Assembly (NCBI RefSeq): GCF_023703465.1
Contig: NZ_JAMQGP010000002.1
Span: forward strand, 659,860-723,859
Direction: 5' to 3'
DNA: 64,000 nucleotides
Source: Echinimonas agarilytica
Lineage (GTDB): Bacteria; Pseudomonadota; Gammaproteobacteria; Enterobacterales; Neiellaceae
How positions within the stretch are numbered: the first letter of the stretch is position 1; the number at the start of each line of letters is the position of its first letter. Both the position numbers and the translations under genes were made by a program. The notes beneath the pieces were generated by a model, which was not told the DNA's origin, did not search any database, and saw only the letters and a program-made list of their open reading frames with translations. Positions 16,576 through 25,199 of this stretch are shown here, piece by piece.

Positions 16576-17816
16576 TTTGAAAACTCGACCCGATTACGCC
16601 CATTTTCTTTGGCTTTATACAGAGCTTGATCGGCGCGCTTCATCACCTCTTCATAGGTCTCTCCGGCGACTCTGTCCGCAACCCCTAAACTAATCGTCAC
16701 GTGTGTGGTCTTTGCTTTTTTGGGCGTTTGGCCTCTTTGTTTTTTACCTTGCTTATCATCCTCTGGACGAGAGTTTTTGTTGCGCACGGACAATGGGTAA
16801 TTTGCGATTACCTCTCGTAATGCCTCTAAATGTGGCCGACATTCTTCGGCTGATTTACCTCTGAATACCACCGCAAACTCTTCACCACCGTAGCGATAAG
16901 ATTTGCCGCCGCCTGTCACGTCACCCAGTTTTGCTGCGACCAGTTTCAACACATCATCGCCAATGTCGTGCCCATAGGTATCATTAAATTTCTTGAAATG
17001 ATCGACATCGGTCATTGCCATGCAGTAGTGGCGACTCGCATGTTTTAAATCACTCACCAGCGCTCTGCGGCCCGGAAGCTTGGTCAATTCATCATGAAAA
17101 GCCATTTGATAACTGGCGGAGACCAGCCCACCAAGCAAGATCAATTCAATGCCCAAAAAGGACAAAGAGGAAATGTTCGACTGTTCAAAGTTTGCCAACA
17201 TCCAGCTATTGATCACCATAATGGTAAAAATATCGATGTCAAAACGCAGTCTTCTTTTCCAAACCTTGGAGCCCAAAGCTGCTAAACAGAGCACAGCAAC
17301 CCCTTGCAAGATAAGCGGTTGCCACACATTTCCATAGGGTTGAACTTGTAACCAACTTTGTAGCCAGCCATCAAAGTTTTGCTCATGGGCATACAACAAG
17401 TAGCATACTAGTAACTCTGCAACCCCAATGGTAATTGCCATAAAGCCCATGGGAGAGAGTGCTGGTTGATCGTGGCAGTAGCTAATCACAAGCCAGTTCA
17501 CAGGCAGAAGCAATGCGAGCAATACAAACACTTTTTGAGTGTTCACAAGTTCCATAGGTTGCTGCAAATAATGCTGGACCAGCCAATAACTGACGATACA
17601 CAGTAATGCTGATATCGCGATTCGCCCTTGCCGAAATGGATGTGAAAGAGCTATGAGGAGGCCCGCTAAAACAAATGGGCTGTAGTGGAGCAAAATTAGA
17701 TAATCGCTTGACCAATTCGGCGCTTGAGGGGTCACCCAAACTAATGATGCAAGTATGGCCAGAGGCCAAAAATATAGAGAAATTGAAGGCATAGAATGAC
17801 TAGTACTGCGTAACAT
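16572..17816 (-). CDS. Membrane-anchored GGDEF diguanylate cyclase
   Basis: Probable c-di-GMP synthase of 414 residues. The N-terminal half (about 1-240) is a multi-helix membrane region. The GGDEF domain (about 245-414) starts at FHDELTKLPGRRAL and has MTDVDHFKKFNDTYGHDIGDDVL and the active-site signature YRYGGEEFAVVF. The RxxD inhibitory site normally found a few residues before GGEEF is absent (the sequence there is VTGGGKSYRY), so product inhibition through the I-site is not expected. A lysine-rich insertion (about residues 350-370, with KQGKKQRGQTPKKAK) interrupts the domain before VTISLGVA. The gene is convergent with the EamA gene and overlaps it by four bases. The input signal is unknown. 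Confidence 0.85.
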   Translation of the reverse strand: MLRSTSHSMPSISLYFWPLAILASLVWVTPQAPNWSSDYLILLHYSPFVLAGLLIALSHPFRQGRIAISALLCIVSYWLVQHYLQQPMELVNTQKVFVLLALLLPVNWLVISYCHDQPALSPMGFMAITIGVAELLVCYLLYAHEQNFDGWLQSWLQVQPYGNVWQPLILQGVAVLCLAALGSKVWKRRLRFDIDIFTIMVINSWMLANFEQSNISSLSFLGIELILLGGLVSASYQMAFHDELTKLPGRRALVSDLKHASRHYCMAMTDVDHFKKFNDTYGHDIGDDVLKLVAAKLGDVTGGGKSYRYGGEEFAVVFRGKSAEECRPHLEALREVIANYPLSVRNKNSRPEDDKQGKKQRGQTPKKAKTTHVTISLGVADRVAGETYEEVMKRADQALYKAKENGRNRVEFSN

Positions 17817-17893
17817 GCATATTCAACAACGATGATAGGTCATCTTCGCATAGGTCGAGGTGTATAAAAAGGCTTTGCTAAATAGCACGTACA

Positions 17894-17919
17894 AAAAAGG
17901 CGCCAAAGGGCGCCTTTTT
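17894..17919. terminator. Terminator downstream of pykA
   Basis: AAAAAGGCGCC and GGCGCCTTTTT pair across a short AAAG loop. T-runs flank both sides, so it works for minus-strand pykA. Confidence 0.88.
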
Positions 17920-17936
17920 CAACACAGTAAGGGTTC

Positions 17937-19373
17937 TTAGTTAACGCGTAAGATCTTACAGTTGTTTGTGCTACCTGCCTGACCCATGATGTCGCCCTTC
18001 GTCATGATGACGAGGTCGCCTGGCTCAAGTAGTTCACGGCCTTTAAGCAAAGCGAATACTGCGTGCGCAAGGCTTTCTGGTGTTTCTTGACGGCTATCGA
18101 AGAAAATTGGCTCAACACCACGGTATAAAGCCAACTTGTTCAATGCTGATGCATGACGGCTCAACCCGATGATTGGCAAACCAGAAGTGATACGTGAAGT
18201 CATTAACGCAGTACGACCAGATTCAGTCAAACATACGATTGCTTTTACGCCTTCTAAGTGGTTTGCAGCATACATCGCAGACATCGCAATCGCTTCTTCA
18301 ATCGTTGTGAACGACTGATTCATGCGGTGACGAGAAATGTTTACACGTGGGTGCTTTTCAGCGCCGATTGCAACATTTGCCATGGCTTGAACAGTTTCTT
18401 CAGGGAAGTCACCCGCTGCTGTTTCAGCAGAAAGCATTACCGCATCAGTACCATCCAAGACGGCGTTTGCAACATCCATTACTTCTGCGCGTGTTGGCAT
18501 TGGAGCAGTAATCATAGACTCCATCATTTGAGTCGCAGTAATTACAGCGCGGTTCAATGCACGTGAACGAGAAATTAATTTCTTCTGAACGCCAACCAAT
18601 TCTGGGTCGCCGATTTCAACGCCAAGGTCACCACGAGCAACCATTACGATGTCAGAATTAAGGATGATGTCATCCATTGCAGCTTCAGTTGCTACTGTTT
18701 CAGCGCGTTCAACCTTGGCACAAATGAGAGGCTCAAAACCTGCTTCTTTTGCTAATTGACGTGCGTATTGAAGATCTTCGCCACTGCGTGGGAAAGAAAC
18801 CGCTAAGTAGTCAACGCCAATATCAGCTGCAGTTTTGATGTCTGCTTTGTCTTTAGGAGTCAATGCAGCAGCAGAAAGTCCACCACCTTGCTTGTTGATT
18901 CCTTTGTTGTTTGAAAGCGGTCCACCAACGGTAACAACTGTTTCTACTTTTGTTCCGTGTGTGTCAATGACTTTCATTTGTACGCGGCCATCATCGAGTA
19001 ACAATACGTCACCGTGATGCACGTCATTTGGCAATTCTTTGTAATCTAGGCCAACAGCTTTATCTGTACCTTCGCCTTTTTCCATCGCTGCATCTAAAGT
19101 AAATTTGTCACCCACTTTGAGGTGAACTTTACCTTCTTTAAATGTAGATACGCGGATTTTTGGACCTTGAAGATCGCCTAAAATCGCAATGTGAACGCCT
19201 AAACGTTCTGCGATTTCACGCACGTCTTGAGCGCGTTTTTTGTGGTCTTCAGGTGAACCGTGTGAGAAGTTCATGCGAACGACGTTCGCGCCGGCACGGA
19301 TAATTTTTTCAAGATTATTGTCACGATCCGTCGCTGGTCCTAGCGTCGTAACGATCTTGGTTCTTCTAAGCAT
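17937..19373 (-). CDS. pykA: Pyruvate kinase
   Basis: Glycolytic enzyme converting phosphoenolpyruvate and ADP to pyruvate and ATP. The product is 478 residues, close to PykA (type II) length. The features are [15 protein letters not shown] at the start, [14 protein letters not shown], the active-site block [22 protein letters not shown], and the ATQMMESMI and [21 protein letters not shown] stretch. The C-terminal domain ends [22 protein letters not shown]. It lies on the same strand as hexR with a 227-base gap that contains a hairpin and a HexR-like motif, so it probably has its own promoter. HexR control of pyk is known in Shewanella and relatives and is inferred here. Confidence 0.93.
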   Translation of the reverse strand: MLRRTKIVTTLGPATDRDNNLEKIIRAGANVVRMNFSHGSPEDHKKRAQDVREIAERLGVHIAILGDLQGPKIRVSTFKEGKVHLKVGDKFTLDAAMEKGEGTDKAVGLDYKELPNDVHHGDVLLLDDGRVQMKVIDTHGTKVETVVTVGGPLSNNKGINKQGGGLSAAALTPKDKADIKTAADIGVDYLAVSFPRSGEDLQYARQLAKEAGFEPLICAKVERAETVATEAAMDDIILNSDIVMVARGDLGVEIGDPELVGVQKKLISRSRALNRAVITATQMMESMITAPMPTRAEVMDVANAVLDGTDAVMLSAETAAGDFPEETVQAMANVAIGAEKHPRVNISRHRMNQSFTTIEEAIAMSAMYAANHLEGVKAIVCLTESGRTALMTSRITSGLPIIGLSRHASALNKLALYRGVEPIFFDSRQETPESLAHAVFALLKGRELLEPGDLVIMTKGDIMGQAGSTNNCKILRVN

Positions 19374-19493
19374 TGCAAGCTCCGCAAATTTGGTGTGTGA
19401 TTTTGAAGCGAACCGGATATTAGCATAAGCCGATTACGGTTTTGTAAAAAAACAACCAGAATATTGATTTCCGGCAATTTTCTACCAAGCACA

Positions 19494-19508
19494 TGAAATT
19501 TTTTTACA
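19494..19508. promoter_or_regulatory. Weak HexR-like box upstream of pykA
   Basis: TGAAATTTTTTTACA matches the HexR palindrome TGTAATTAAATTACA at 11 of 15 positions. It lies about 120 bases before the pykA start. The match is in an AT-rich stretch, so chance is possible. Confidence 0.3.
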
Positions 19509-19548
19509 GCACTATAAAATGTGCCTTAAGTTTAGACTGTGATTTTAA

Positions 19549-19580
19549 AATAGAAAAAGTCCCAAATGTCTTTTTCTATT
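19549..19580 (-). terminator. Probable hexR terminator
   Basis: AATAGAAAAAG and CTTTTTCTATT form perfect 11-base arms 20 bases after the hexR stop. The stem is A/T rich and so weaker than the others in this window. Confidence 0.5.
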
Positions 19581-19600
19581 TAATAACGCTATTGTGAAAT

Positions 19601-20464
19601 TTAGTCGTTGGGTTGAACTAAATCTTTGTCGTATCTAGATTCCTTCAAGGAGTCTTTCACTCTACGTAGGTTTTCTAGAAATTTATTGCCGCGTCTCAGG
19701 GTAAAACCGGTCGCTAACACATCAACTAAAACCAGTTGCGCGATTCTCGAAGCCATAGGCATATAGATGTCGGTATCCTCCGGAACTTCCATTGAAAGTA
19801 CCAAATGACATGCCTTTGCGAGCGGAGAGTCCGCACCGGTAACCCCAATCACGGTGGCATCATTCTCACGTGCTAAGCGTGCAACTTCAACCAATGGCTT
19901 GGTACGACCAGTATGAGAAAACAATACAACAACGTTTCCAACTTGGGAATTGATGGCGCTCATTCGCATCATTACAACGTCGTCGTAGCAGATCACGGGA
20001 ACGTTAAAACGAAAGAACTTATTCTGCGCATCCCTTGCTACAGCTGAGCTGGCACCTAAGCCGAAAAAGGATATTTGATTGGCCTGGGTAAGAATGTCGA
20101 CCGAACGATTGACCAGTTGCACATCTACTGATTGCCGCGCTGTGTCTAAACAGGCCATCGTTGATTCAAAGATTTTTGAGGTGTAAGCATCTGGACCATC
20201 ATGTTCTTCTACATGTCGGCTCACATATGGGGTACCATTAGCCAGACTTTGAGCGAGGTGAAGCTTAAAATCGGGAAACCCTTTGGTGTCCAAGCGGCGG
20301 CAAAAGCGGTTAACTGTAGGCTCACTGACATCCGCCATTTTAGCGAGTGTTGCAATACTAGAGTGAATTGCCGTCTGAGGAGCAGCCATAATGACTTCGG
20401 CAACTTTACGTTCCGATTTGCTAAAACTGTTCAGATGTTTCGATATTTTATCGAGCGTATTCAT
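19601..20464 (-). CDS. hexR: RpiR-family regulator HexR
   Basis: Transcription factor of 287 residues. It has an N-terminal RpiR helix-turn-helix (about 1-77, with FSKSERKVAEVIM and DVSEPTVNRFCRRLDTKGFPDFK) and a C-terminal SIS sugar-phosphate-binding domain (about 125-260, with FFGLGASSAVARDAQNKFFRF, LFSHTGRTKPLVEVA and VIGVTGADSPLAK). HexR proteins bind 2-keto-3-deoxy-6-phosphogluconate and control central carbohydrate genes. The gene is divergent from zwf across 346 bases, the classic HexR arrangement. The ligand is unsure here because no Entner-Doudoroff genes are adjacent. Confidence 0.9.
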   Translation of the reverse strand: MNTLDKISKHLNSFSKSERKVAEVIMAAPQTAIHSSIATLAKMADVSEPTVNRFCRRLDTKGFPDFKLHLAQSLANGTPYVSRHVEEHDGPDAYTSKIFESTMACLDTARQSVDVQLVNRSVDILTQANQISFFGLGASSAVARDAQNKFFRFNVPVICYDDVVMMRMSAINSQVGNVVVLFSHTGRTKPLVEVARLARENDATVIGVTGADSPLAKACHLVLSMEVPEDTDIYMPMASRIAQLVLVDVLATGFTLRRGNKFLENLRRVKDSLKESRYDKDLVQPND

Positions 20465-20604
20465 TACTTGAGCTCTTTGTCCGTCCCCAAATGCAATGGT
20501 GCGTTGTTGGGGTAGTTGTTGGTCTTACGGTATGTTCGTTTCCAGTAATTACGCATCAATGGTGGCATCGATTGGTCAATTCTGACTCGATCTTCCTCAC
20601 AATC

Positions 20605-20619
20605 CGTAATTTATTTACG
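20605..20619. promoter_or_regulatory. HexR-like box in the hexR-zwf divergent region
   Basis: CGTAATTTATTTACG has 5-base inverted arms and resembles the HexR palindrome. A second inverted repeat, TTTCGT/ACGAAA, follows at 20626-20642. The 346-base gap (20465-20810) is AT rich and should hold both promoters; no other element was recognised in it. Confidence 0.4.
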
Positions 20620-20810
20620 TAATCGTTTCGTATTTGACGAAATATTACAAGATATTAGCTGATTGAACTGATTAATTACCGTATTTCGATCAATTTGTTG
20701 TAATCTTTTGCTTCTTTTTTGGGCCTGAAGCTCGATCGATAATAAATGAACAATAAAAAGATGTTGCCGAGTTTCTTTATTGCCCTTATTCAAAAATGAT
20801 TGGAGATGTT

Positions 20811-22280
20811 ATGTCACACGGTGAACATGCAGCGCACTGTGATTTCGTATTAATTGGTGCGCAGGGTGATTTAGCCCGTCGTAAATTGTTACCTTCATTA
20901 TACGAGCTAGATAAAGCTGGCTTGCTACATGAAGATACTCGTATTGTTGGTGCCGCTCGCCGAGATTATTCTCACGAAGAGTACCGTCAAGTAGTACTTG
21001 AGAATACCAACACGTTTAAGAAAGAAGACTTGTGTGAGGAAACTTGGGCCCGCTTTGTGAAGCGCTTGTATTTCTTTCGCCTCGATGTTGCCGAGCAAGC
21101 AAGTTACGATGCAATTCGTGAATTTTTGGGTGAAGCAGTGCTCCCAAGCGTGTTCTATTTTGCTATGCCTCCTGCAACCTACGGAACTATCTGCCAAGGT
21201 CTTAATACAGCTGGGCTGGTAGATGACAAGTGCCGCGTTGTTTTAGAAAAACCCATTGGTAAAGACCTTGAGTCATCTAAAGTGATTAATGATCAGGTTG
21301 CTGAGTTCTTCAAAGAGAGCCAGATCTACCGTATTGACCACTACTTGGGTAAAGAAACGGTTATGAACATGTTCGCATTGCGTTTTGCCAATGCCTTGTT
21401 CACCAATAACTGGGACCACAACACCATCGATCATGTACAAATCACTGTGGGCGAAGAAGTTGGTATTGAAGGGCGCTGGGGTTACTTCGACCAAGCCGGC
21501 CAAATGCGCGATATGGTTCAAAACCACTTATTGCAATTACTGACCATTATGGCGATGGAACCACCTGCCGATTTGAGTGCAGATAGCGTTCGTACAGAAA
21601 AACTAAAAGTACTCAAAGCTCTGCGCCCAATTTCGCACACTAACATCGATGCTAAAACTGTTCGTGGGCAATATGCAGCAGGCTTCTTAAAAGGGCAGTC
21701 TGTTCCGGGTTATCTCGAAGAAGATGGTGCTAATGAACGCAGTGAAACTGAAACATTCGTTGCCATTCGCGTTGATATTGATAACTGGCGTTGGGCAGGC
21801 GTACCTTTTTACTTGCGTACGGGCAAACGCATGCCACAAAAACTGAGTGAAATTGTTGTTTACTTCAAGCAGCAACCGCACAACGTATTTGAGCATTCAT
21901 ATCGGAACCTTCCAGCTAACAAGTTGATCATTCGTTTGCAGCCAAATGAAGGTGTTGAACTTCAGGTACTCAATAAAGTACCGGGCTTGGATGAGCCAAT
22001 GAAACTCCAAGAGACCAAGCTTGACTTGAGTTTCTCTGAAACATTTGCCTCTGAGCGTATTGCTGATGCTTATGAGCGTTTGCTTTATGAAGCAATGGTT
22101 GGCAATCAAACATTGTTTGTAAGTCGCAATGAAGTTGAAGAAGCCTGGATTTGGGCTGACTCTATTATCGAGGCGTGGCAGCACTGTGGTGTGCGTGCAA
22201 AACCATACCAAGCAGGCACATGGGGTCCTGTATCATCGGTTGCTTTGCTGGCTAAAGATGATCGTAACTGGCACGAATAA
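20811..22280 (+). CDS. zwf: Glucose-6-phosphate 1-dehydrogenase
   Basis: First enzyme of the oxidative pentose-phosphate pathway, making 6-phosphogluconolactone and NADPH. The product is 489 residues, the normal size. The NADP-binding motif is IGAQGDLARRKLLPSLY (the usual GASGDLA with a Gln). The catalytic segment is RIDHYLGKETVMNMFALRF, and VVLEKPIGKDLESS precedes it. An in-frame ATG exists at 20796, but GGAG at 20802 is ideally spaced for the ATG at 20811. It is divergent from hexR. The usual partners pgl and edd do not follow; a strong terminator does, and then glk. Confidence 0.94.
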   Translation: MSHGEHAAHCDFVLIGAQGDLARRKLLPSLYELDKAGLLHEDTRIVGAARRDYSHEEYRQVVLENTNTFKKEDLCEETWARFVKRLYFFRLDVAEQASYDAIREFLGEAVLPSVFYFAMPPATYGTICQGLNTAGLVDDKCRVVLEKPIGKDLESSKVINDQVAEFFKESQIYRIDHYLGKETVMNMFALRFANALFTNNWDHNTIDHVQITVGEEVGIEGRWGYFDQAGQMRDMVQNHLLQLLTIMAMEPPADLSADSVRTEKLKVLKALRPISHTNIDAKTVRGQYAAGFLKGQSVPGYLEEDGANERSETETFVAIRVDIDNWRWAGVPFYLRTGKRMPQKLSEIVVYFKQQPHNVFEHSYRNLPANKLIIRLQPNEGVELQVLNKVPGLDEPMKLQETKLDLSFSETFASERIADAYERLLYEAMVGNQTLFVSRNEVEEAWIWADSIIEAWQHCGVRAKPYQAGTWGPVSSVALLAKDDRNWHE

Positions 22281-22305
22281 ATAGCCCGTTACACCACGTT
22301 AGATA

Positions 22306-22337
22306 AAAAAGGCACAAAGATTTCTTTGTGCCTTTTT
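22306..22337. terminator. zwf terminator
   Basis: AAAAAGGCACAAAG pairs with CTTTGTGCCTTTTT over an ATTT loop. Confidence 0.92.
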
Positions 22338-22485
22338 GTTTTTAGTCAAAACTTAAAAGGAATATGGTTCGGATAGGCCATTTACATGGATTTTCAGTTT
22401 GTACTCTAAATTGAAGATGTTGTAATGTTCGTCCGATCTTAATTTTAACTGATAAATAATCCCAGTACGCAATAGGAGTGCTTTA

Positions 22486-23439
22486 ATGTCCCAACCATAT
22501 GGCCTAATTGCAGATGTGGGCGGAACCAATATCCGCTTAGCATTAGTTGATGAAAAAGGCGTTGAGTACACGCAGCTTAAAAAGTACTTGTGTGCTCAGT
22601 ATCCGAGCATTACCGCTGTGATTAAACAATACCTTGCTGATGTAAACGCTGAAGTTGCACATGCTTGTATTGCTATCGCCTGCCCAACGGATAGCGATTG
22701 GATAGACATGACCAACAATAGTTGGGCATTTTCTCGCCGTGAGGTTGAAGAGGAATTAGGTCTTGACGCGCTTTATCTGATTAACGATTACACCGCTATT
22801 TCAATGTCGTTACCATTCTTGACAGACGAGCAGCTTATTCAAGTGGGCGCTGGAGATATTGAGCCGGGCGCACCTAAAGCTGTTTTAGGTCCTGGCACTG
22901 GGTTAGGCGTCGCACATTTGACGAAAGTCGATGGCTATTGGCATTCACTTCCTGGTGAAGGTGGGCATGTTGATTTTGCCCCTATTGATGAAATTGATCT
23001 GTATATCTGGAAGTACTTGCACAAACGCTACAACCATATCTCATACGAGCAAGTATTGTCAGGACTCGGTATTATTCAAATTTATGAAGCGATTACTGAG
23101 ATGGAAGGGCTTACGCTGACTGAGAAAACAGCGGCTGAAATTACTCAGCAAGGTATTTCAGGTGAATGCGAAATCAGTAAAAAAGCGGTTGAGCAATTTT
23201 GTAAAATTTTAGGTAGTCATGCCGGTAATTTGGCCATGAATTTGGGCGCATTCGGTGGCGTATACGTTGCCGGTGGTATTGTCCCAAGGTTTCCTGAGTT
23301 TGTGAAAAATAGTGATTTTCGTGAGCGATTTGAAGCCAAAGGACGTTTTAGAGATTACGTGCGTAGAGTACCGAGCTTCTTGATTATCGAAGAACAACCG
23401 GGACTTATTGGAGCTGCGGCATTTTTAATGCAGCAATAA
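22486..23439 (+). CDS. glk: Glucokinase
   Basis: ATP-dependent phosphorylation of glucose to glucose-6-phosphate. The product is 317 residues, of the bacterial Glk (ROK-distinct) family. The ATP-binding start is LIADVGGTNIRLALVD, the glucose-binding region is YLINDYTAISMS, and GPGTGLGVAHL and LPGEGGHVDFAP follow. The late motif is GGVYVAGGIVPRF. AGGAG sits eight bases before the ATG. It is separated from zwf by a terminator and about 150 bases, so it has its own promoter; I saw no clear HexR box. Glucose for it would come from maltodextrin breakdown by MalQ and related enzymes. Confidence 0.93.
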   Translation: MSQPYGLIADVGGTNIRLALVDEKGVEYTQLKKYLCAQYPSITAVIKQYLADVNAEVAHACIAIACPTDSDWIDMTNNSWAFSRREVEEELGLDALYLINDYTAISMSLPFLTDEQLIQVGAGDIEPGAPKAVLGPGTGLGVAHLTKVDGYWHSLPGEGGHVDFAPIDEIDLYIWKYLHKRYNHISYEQVLSGLGIIQIYEAITEMEGLTLTEKTAAEITQQGISGECEISKKAVEQFCKILGSHAGNLAMNLGAFGGVYVAGGIVPRFPEFVKNSDFRERFEAKGRFRDYVRRVPSFLIIEEQPGLIGAAAFLMQQ

Positions 23440-23462
23440 ACTGCACAACGCCACAGCACAAG

Positions 23463-23493
23463 AAAAGGAGCTTCAGATGAAGCTCCTTTTTTA
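23463..23493 (+). terminator. glk terminator (shared arm sequence)
   Basis: AAAAGGAGCTTCA pairs with TGAAGCTCCTTTT with a two-base centre, followed by T's. The core arms AGGAGCTTCA/TGAAGCTCCT recur identically in the terminator at 26461-26482. Confidence 0.88.
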
Positions 23494-23799
23494 TATTATG
23501 ACGGTGCATATTCAATAAACTAACAAGAAATACTTAGACTATTTAAGGAGGTAACTTGCTCCTAGAGCATATCAATGAGGTTGGTGTAACTAATGGCCGA
23601 ACCGGACCAGCGTATGCACCATAGGAAAGCTTTAGGTTCTAAGTGTTTCCATTTGAATTCGTTAACATCGAGTTTGCCGCTACTGACTTTAGGTTACGTT
23701 ACTTTCAAACTTAACTTGGCCTTTTGCAAGGTGCCCGTTTTTACTGATAAAAAGGCCTAGCGATTGATAGACCTTGTGATAACGATTAAGACGCAGTGA
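23494..23799. other. Intergenic stretch without a recognised feature
   Basis: About 300 bases between the glk terminator and the end of the lipoprotein gene. A 55-codon plus-strand frame (23593-23760) exists but lacks a good ribosome site and recognisable motifs. No terminator for the minus-strand lipoprotein gene was identified with confidence. Confidence 0.4.
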
Positions 23800-24966
23800 T
23801 TAATTTTCGTAACGCTGCATTTTCATGGTTGAGACATCAGCTCCATCCATAAAGGCTTTCGCAGCTGGTGCTTTCATGAAACTTGCCATTGATGCTTCAG
23901 CATCTTCCAATGATTCCCAGTGCACAATGACACGCCACCTATTACCGTCTACTAATTCAGATGCACGGCTAATAAACCCTGGTTGTTGGGATACGTGTGT
24001 ATCTTCAACAGTTTTATCCAGTTTCGCGAACTCGGTTGGGTCGATACCGTCTTTCAGAATGAAAGAAGCGACTTCAACGACATCGTCGTGTTCGAAGCCG
24101 AATTTACCATTATCATTCTTCCACTCATTGCGTGGCGGAATGTTTTCGATAACGTCCCAGTGCTCAACAATCTTTCCGTTTTCTAGGCGGAATAGATCAT
24201 AAAAGGCAACATCTTTATTCATAAAAATACCCTCGCTGATGGCGAGAACAAAATTACCTTCACCTAGTAGTTTATGATTTTCTTTATAAATCATAGGCAT
24301 TCCGGCTTTTGTTAGGTCATTAATTGCTTTCCCTAGGCCGCTTAGCCCGTCAGCAACCATGGTGTTGTGTTGCAGGTATGCGCGGTCTTCGTTATCAATA
24401 AATTGATTAATCTTAGACATATCACCTTGTATTAGAATGACATTCACAAAATCAGCAACAACGGCTTTGTTTTCTTCCGTTTTACCTTGGTCTGTAACTT
24501 CTATTGTTCCATCTAACTGAGTTCGGCCACTTGGGTTGGGTTGAGACGCCAGCTCCGCAAGATTATCCCAGTGTTCAACAATTTTGCCGTCCTCAAAGCG
24601 GAAAACATCAAAGCCAACCTTTGGGCCGAAGAAATTATATTCAGTATGCAAGAAGACGTAATCACCATCTTGGTAGGCTCGCTTCACATCAGCCTTTGCG
24701 CTACCTGCAGGTAAGGCTTTTAAGATCTGCCCAAATCCCTCTAGCCCGTCACCTACACCGAGATTATGTTGCGTATATTGTGCTGGGTTAATGTAGTTGA
24801 CTGCTTGAGGGTCTCCTGTCTCAATACTTGAAATCACTGCAATCGCTTTTTCTTTATTGGTTTTTTCAGTCGTCATCCCATCTACAGTCGAGCAAGCCGT
24901 TAGGCTTACGACACTTAATATCACTAAAAGGCTTTTGATACGCGAAATTAGTTTTCTCGTAATCAT
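23800..24966 (-). CDS. Lipoprotein with two SnoaL-like domains and a C-terminal ABM domain
   Basis: A 388-residue protein with an N-terminal lipoprotein signal (LLVILSVVSLTAC, Cys about 25). Two successive NTF2/SnoaL-like repeats follow (about 40-150 and 165-275). They share the same pattern: YINPAQYTQHN and FIDNEDRAYLQHN, then GVGDGLEGFGQ and MVADGLSGLGK, and then DVFRFEDGKIVEHWDN and DLFRLENGKIVEHWDV. The C-terminal 100 residues look like an antibiotic-biosynthesis-monooxygenase (ABM) ferredoxin-like domain (GFISRASEL, RVIVHWESLEDAEASM, FMKAPAAKAFMDG). I chose the ATG at 24966, preceded by AAAGGA; an upstream in-frame start would add 17 residues before the lipoprotein signal. The function is unknown: SnoaL folds bind or cyclise small molecules, often without catalysis. 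No operon partner is evident. Confidence 0.72.
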   Translation of the reverse strand: MITRKLISRIKSLLVILSVVSLTACSTVDGMTTEKTNKEKAIAVISSIETGDPQAVNYINPAQYTQHNLGVGDGLEGFGQILKALPAGSAKADVKRAYQDGDYVFLHTEYNFFGPKVGFDVFRFEDGKIVEHWDNLAELASQPNPSGRTQLDGTIEVTDQGKTEENKAVVADFVNVILIQGDMSKINQFIDNEDRAYLQHNTMVADGLSGLGKAINDLTKAGMPMIYKENHKLLGEGNFVLAISEGIFMNKDVAFYDLFRLENGKIVEHWDVIENIPPRNEWKNDNGKFGFEHDDVVEVASFILKDGIDPTEFAKLDKTVEDTHVSQQPGFISRASELVDGNRWRVIVHWESLEDAEASMASFMKAPAAKAFMDGADVSTMKMQRYEN

Positions 24967-25149
24967 TTTGTTAATCCTTTGTTTTGTAAAAAACATGTAA
25001 CGGCATGTAGTAATCAAGTTAAATCACCAGCAACTGTAGTACTTAATTTGCCGATTATAAAGTTTCAGCGCGCTGGGAATCGGGGGATGACCAATATGTT
25101 TGGGGAGGTTTTCTCAGAAGAGCATAATGGATAGAAGGTGCCACCCATA

Positions 25150-25177
25150 AAAAAGAGCTTCCACTGAAGCTCTTTTT
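25150..25177 (-). terminator. Terminator of the first PEP-CTERM gene
   Basis: AAAAAGAGCTTC pairs with GAAGCTCTTTTT over a CACT loop; it is symmetric with T-runs on both strands. The stem is a diverged version of the AGGAGCTTCA stem seen twice nearby. Confidence 0.85.
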
Positions 25178-25199
25178 AAACGGTGAATAAACCGACGTT

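Noticed and set aside
24504..24791. Plus-strand 95-residue frame within the lipoprotein gene
   Set aside because: It is the antisense shadow of repeated SnoaL-like coding sequence.
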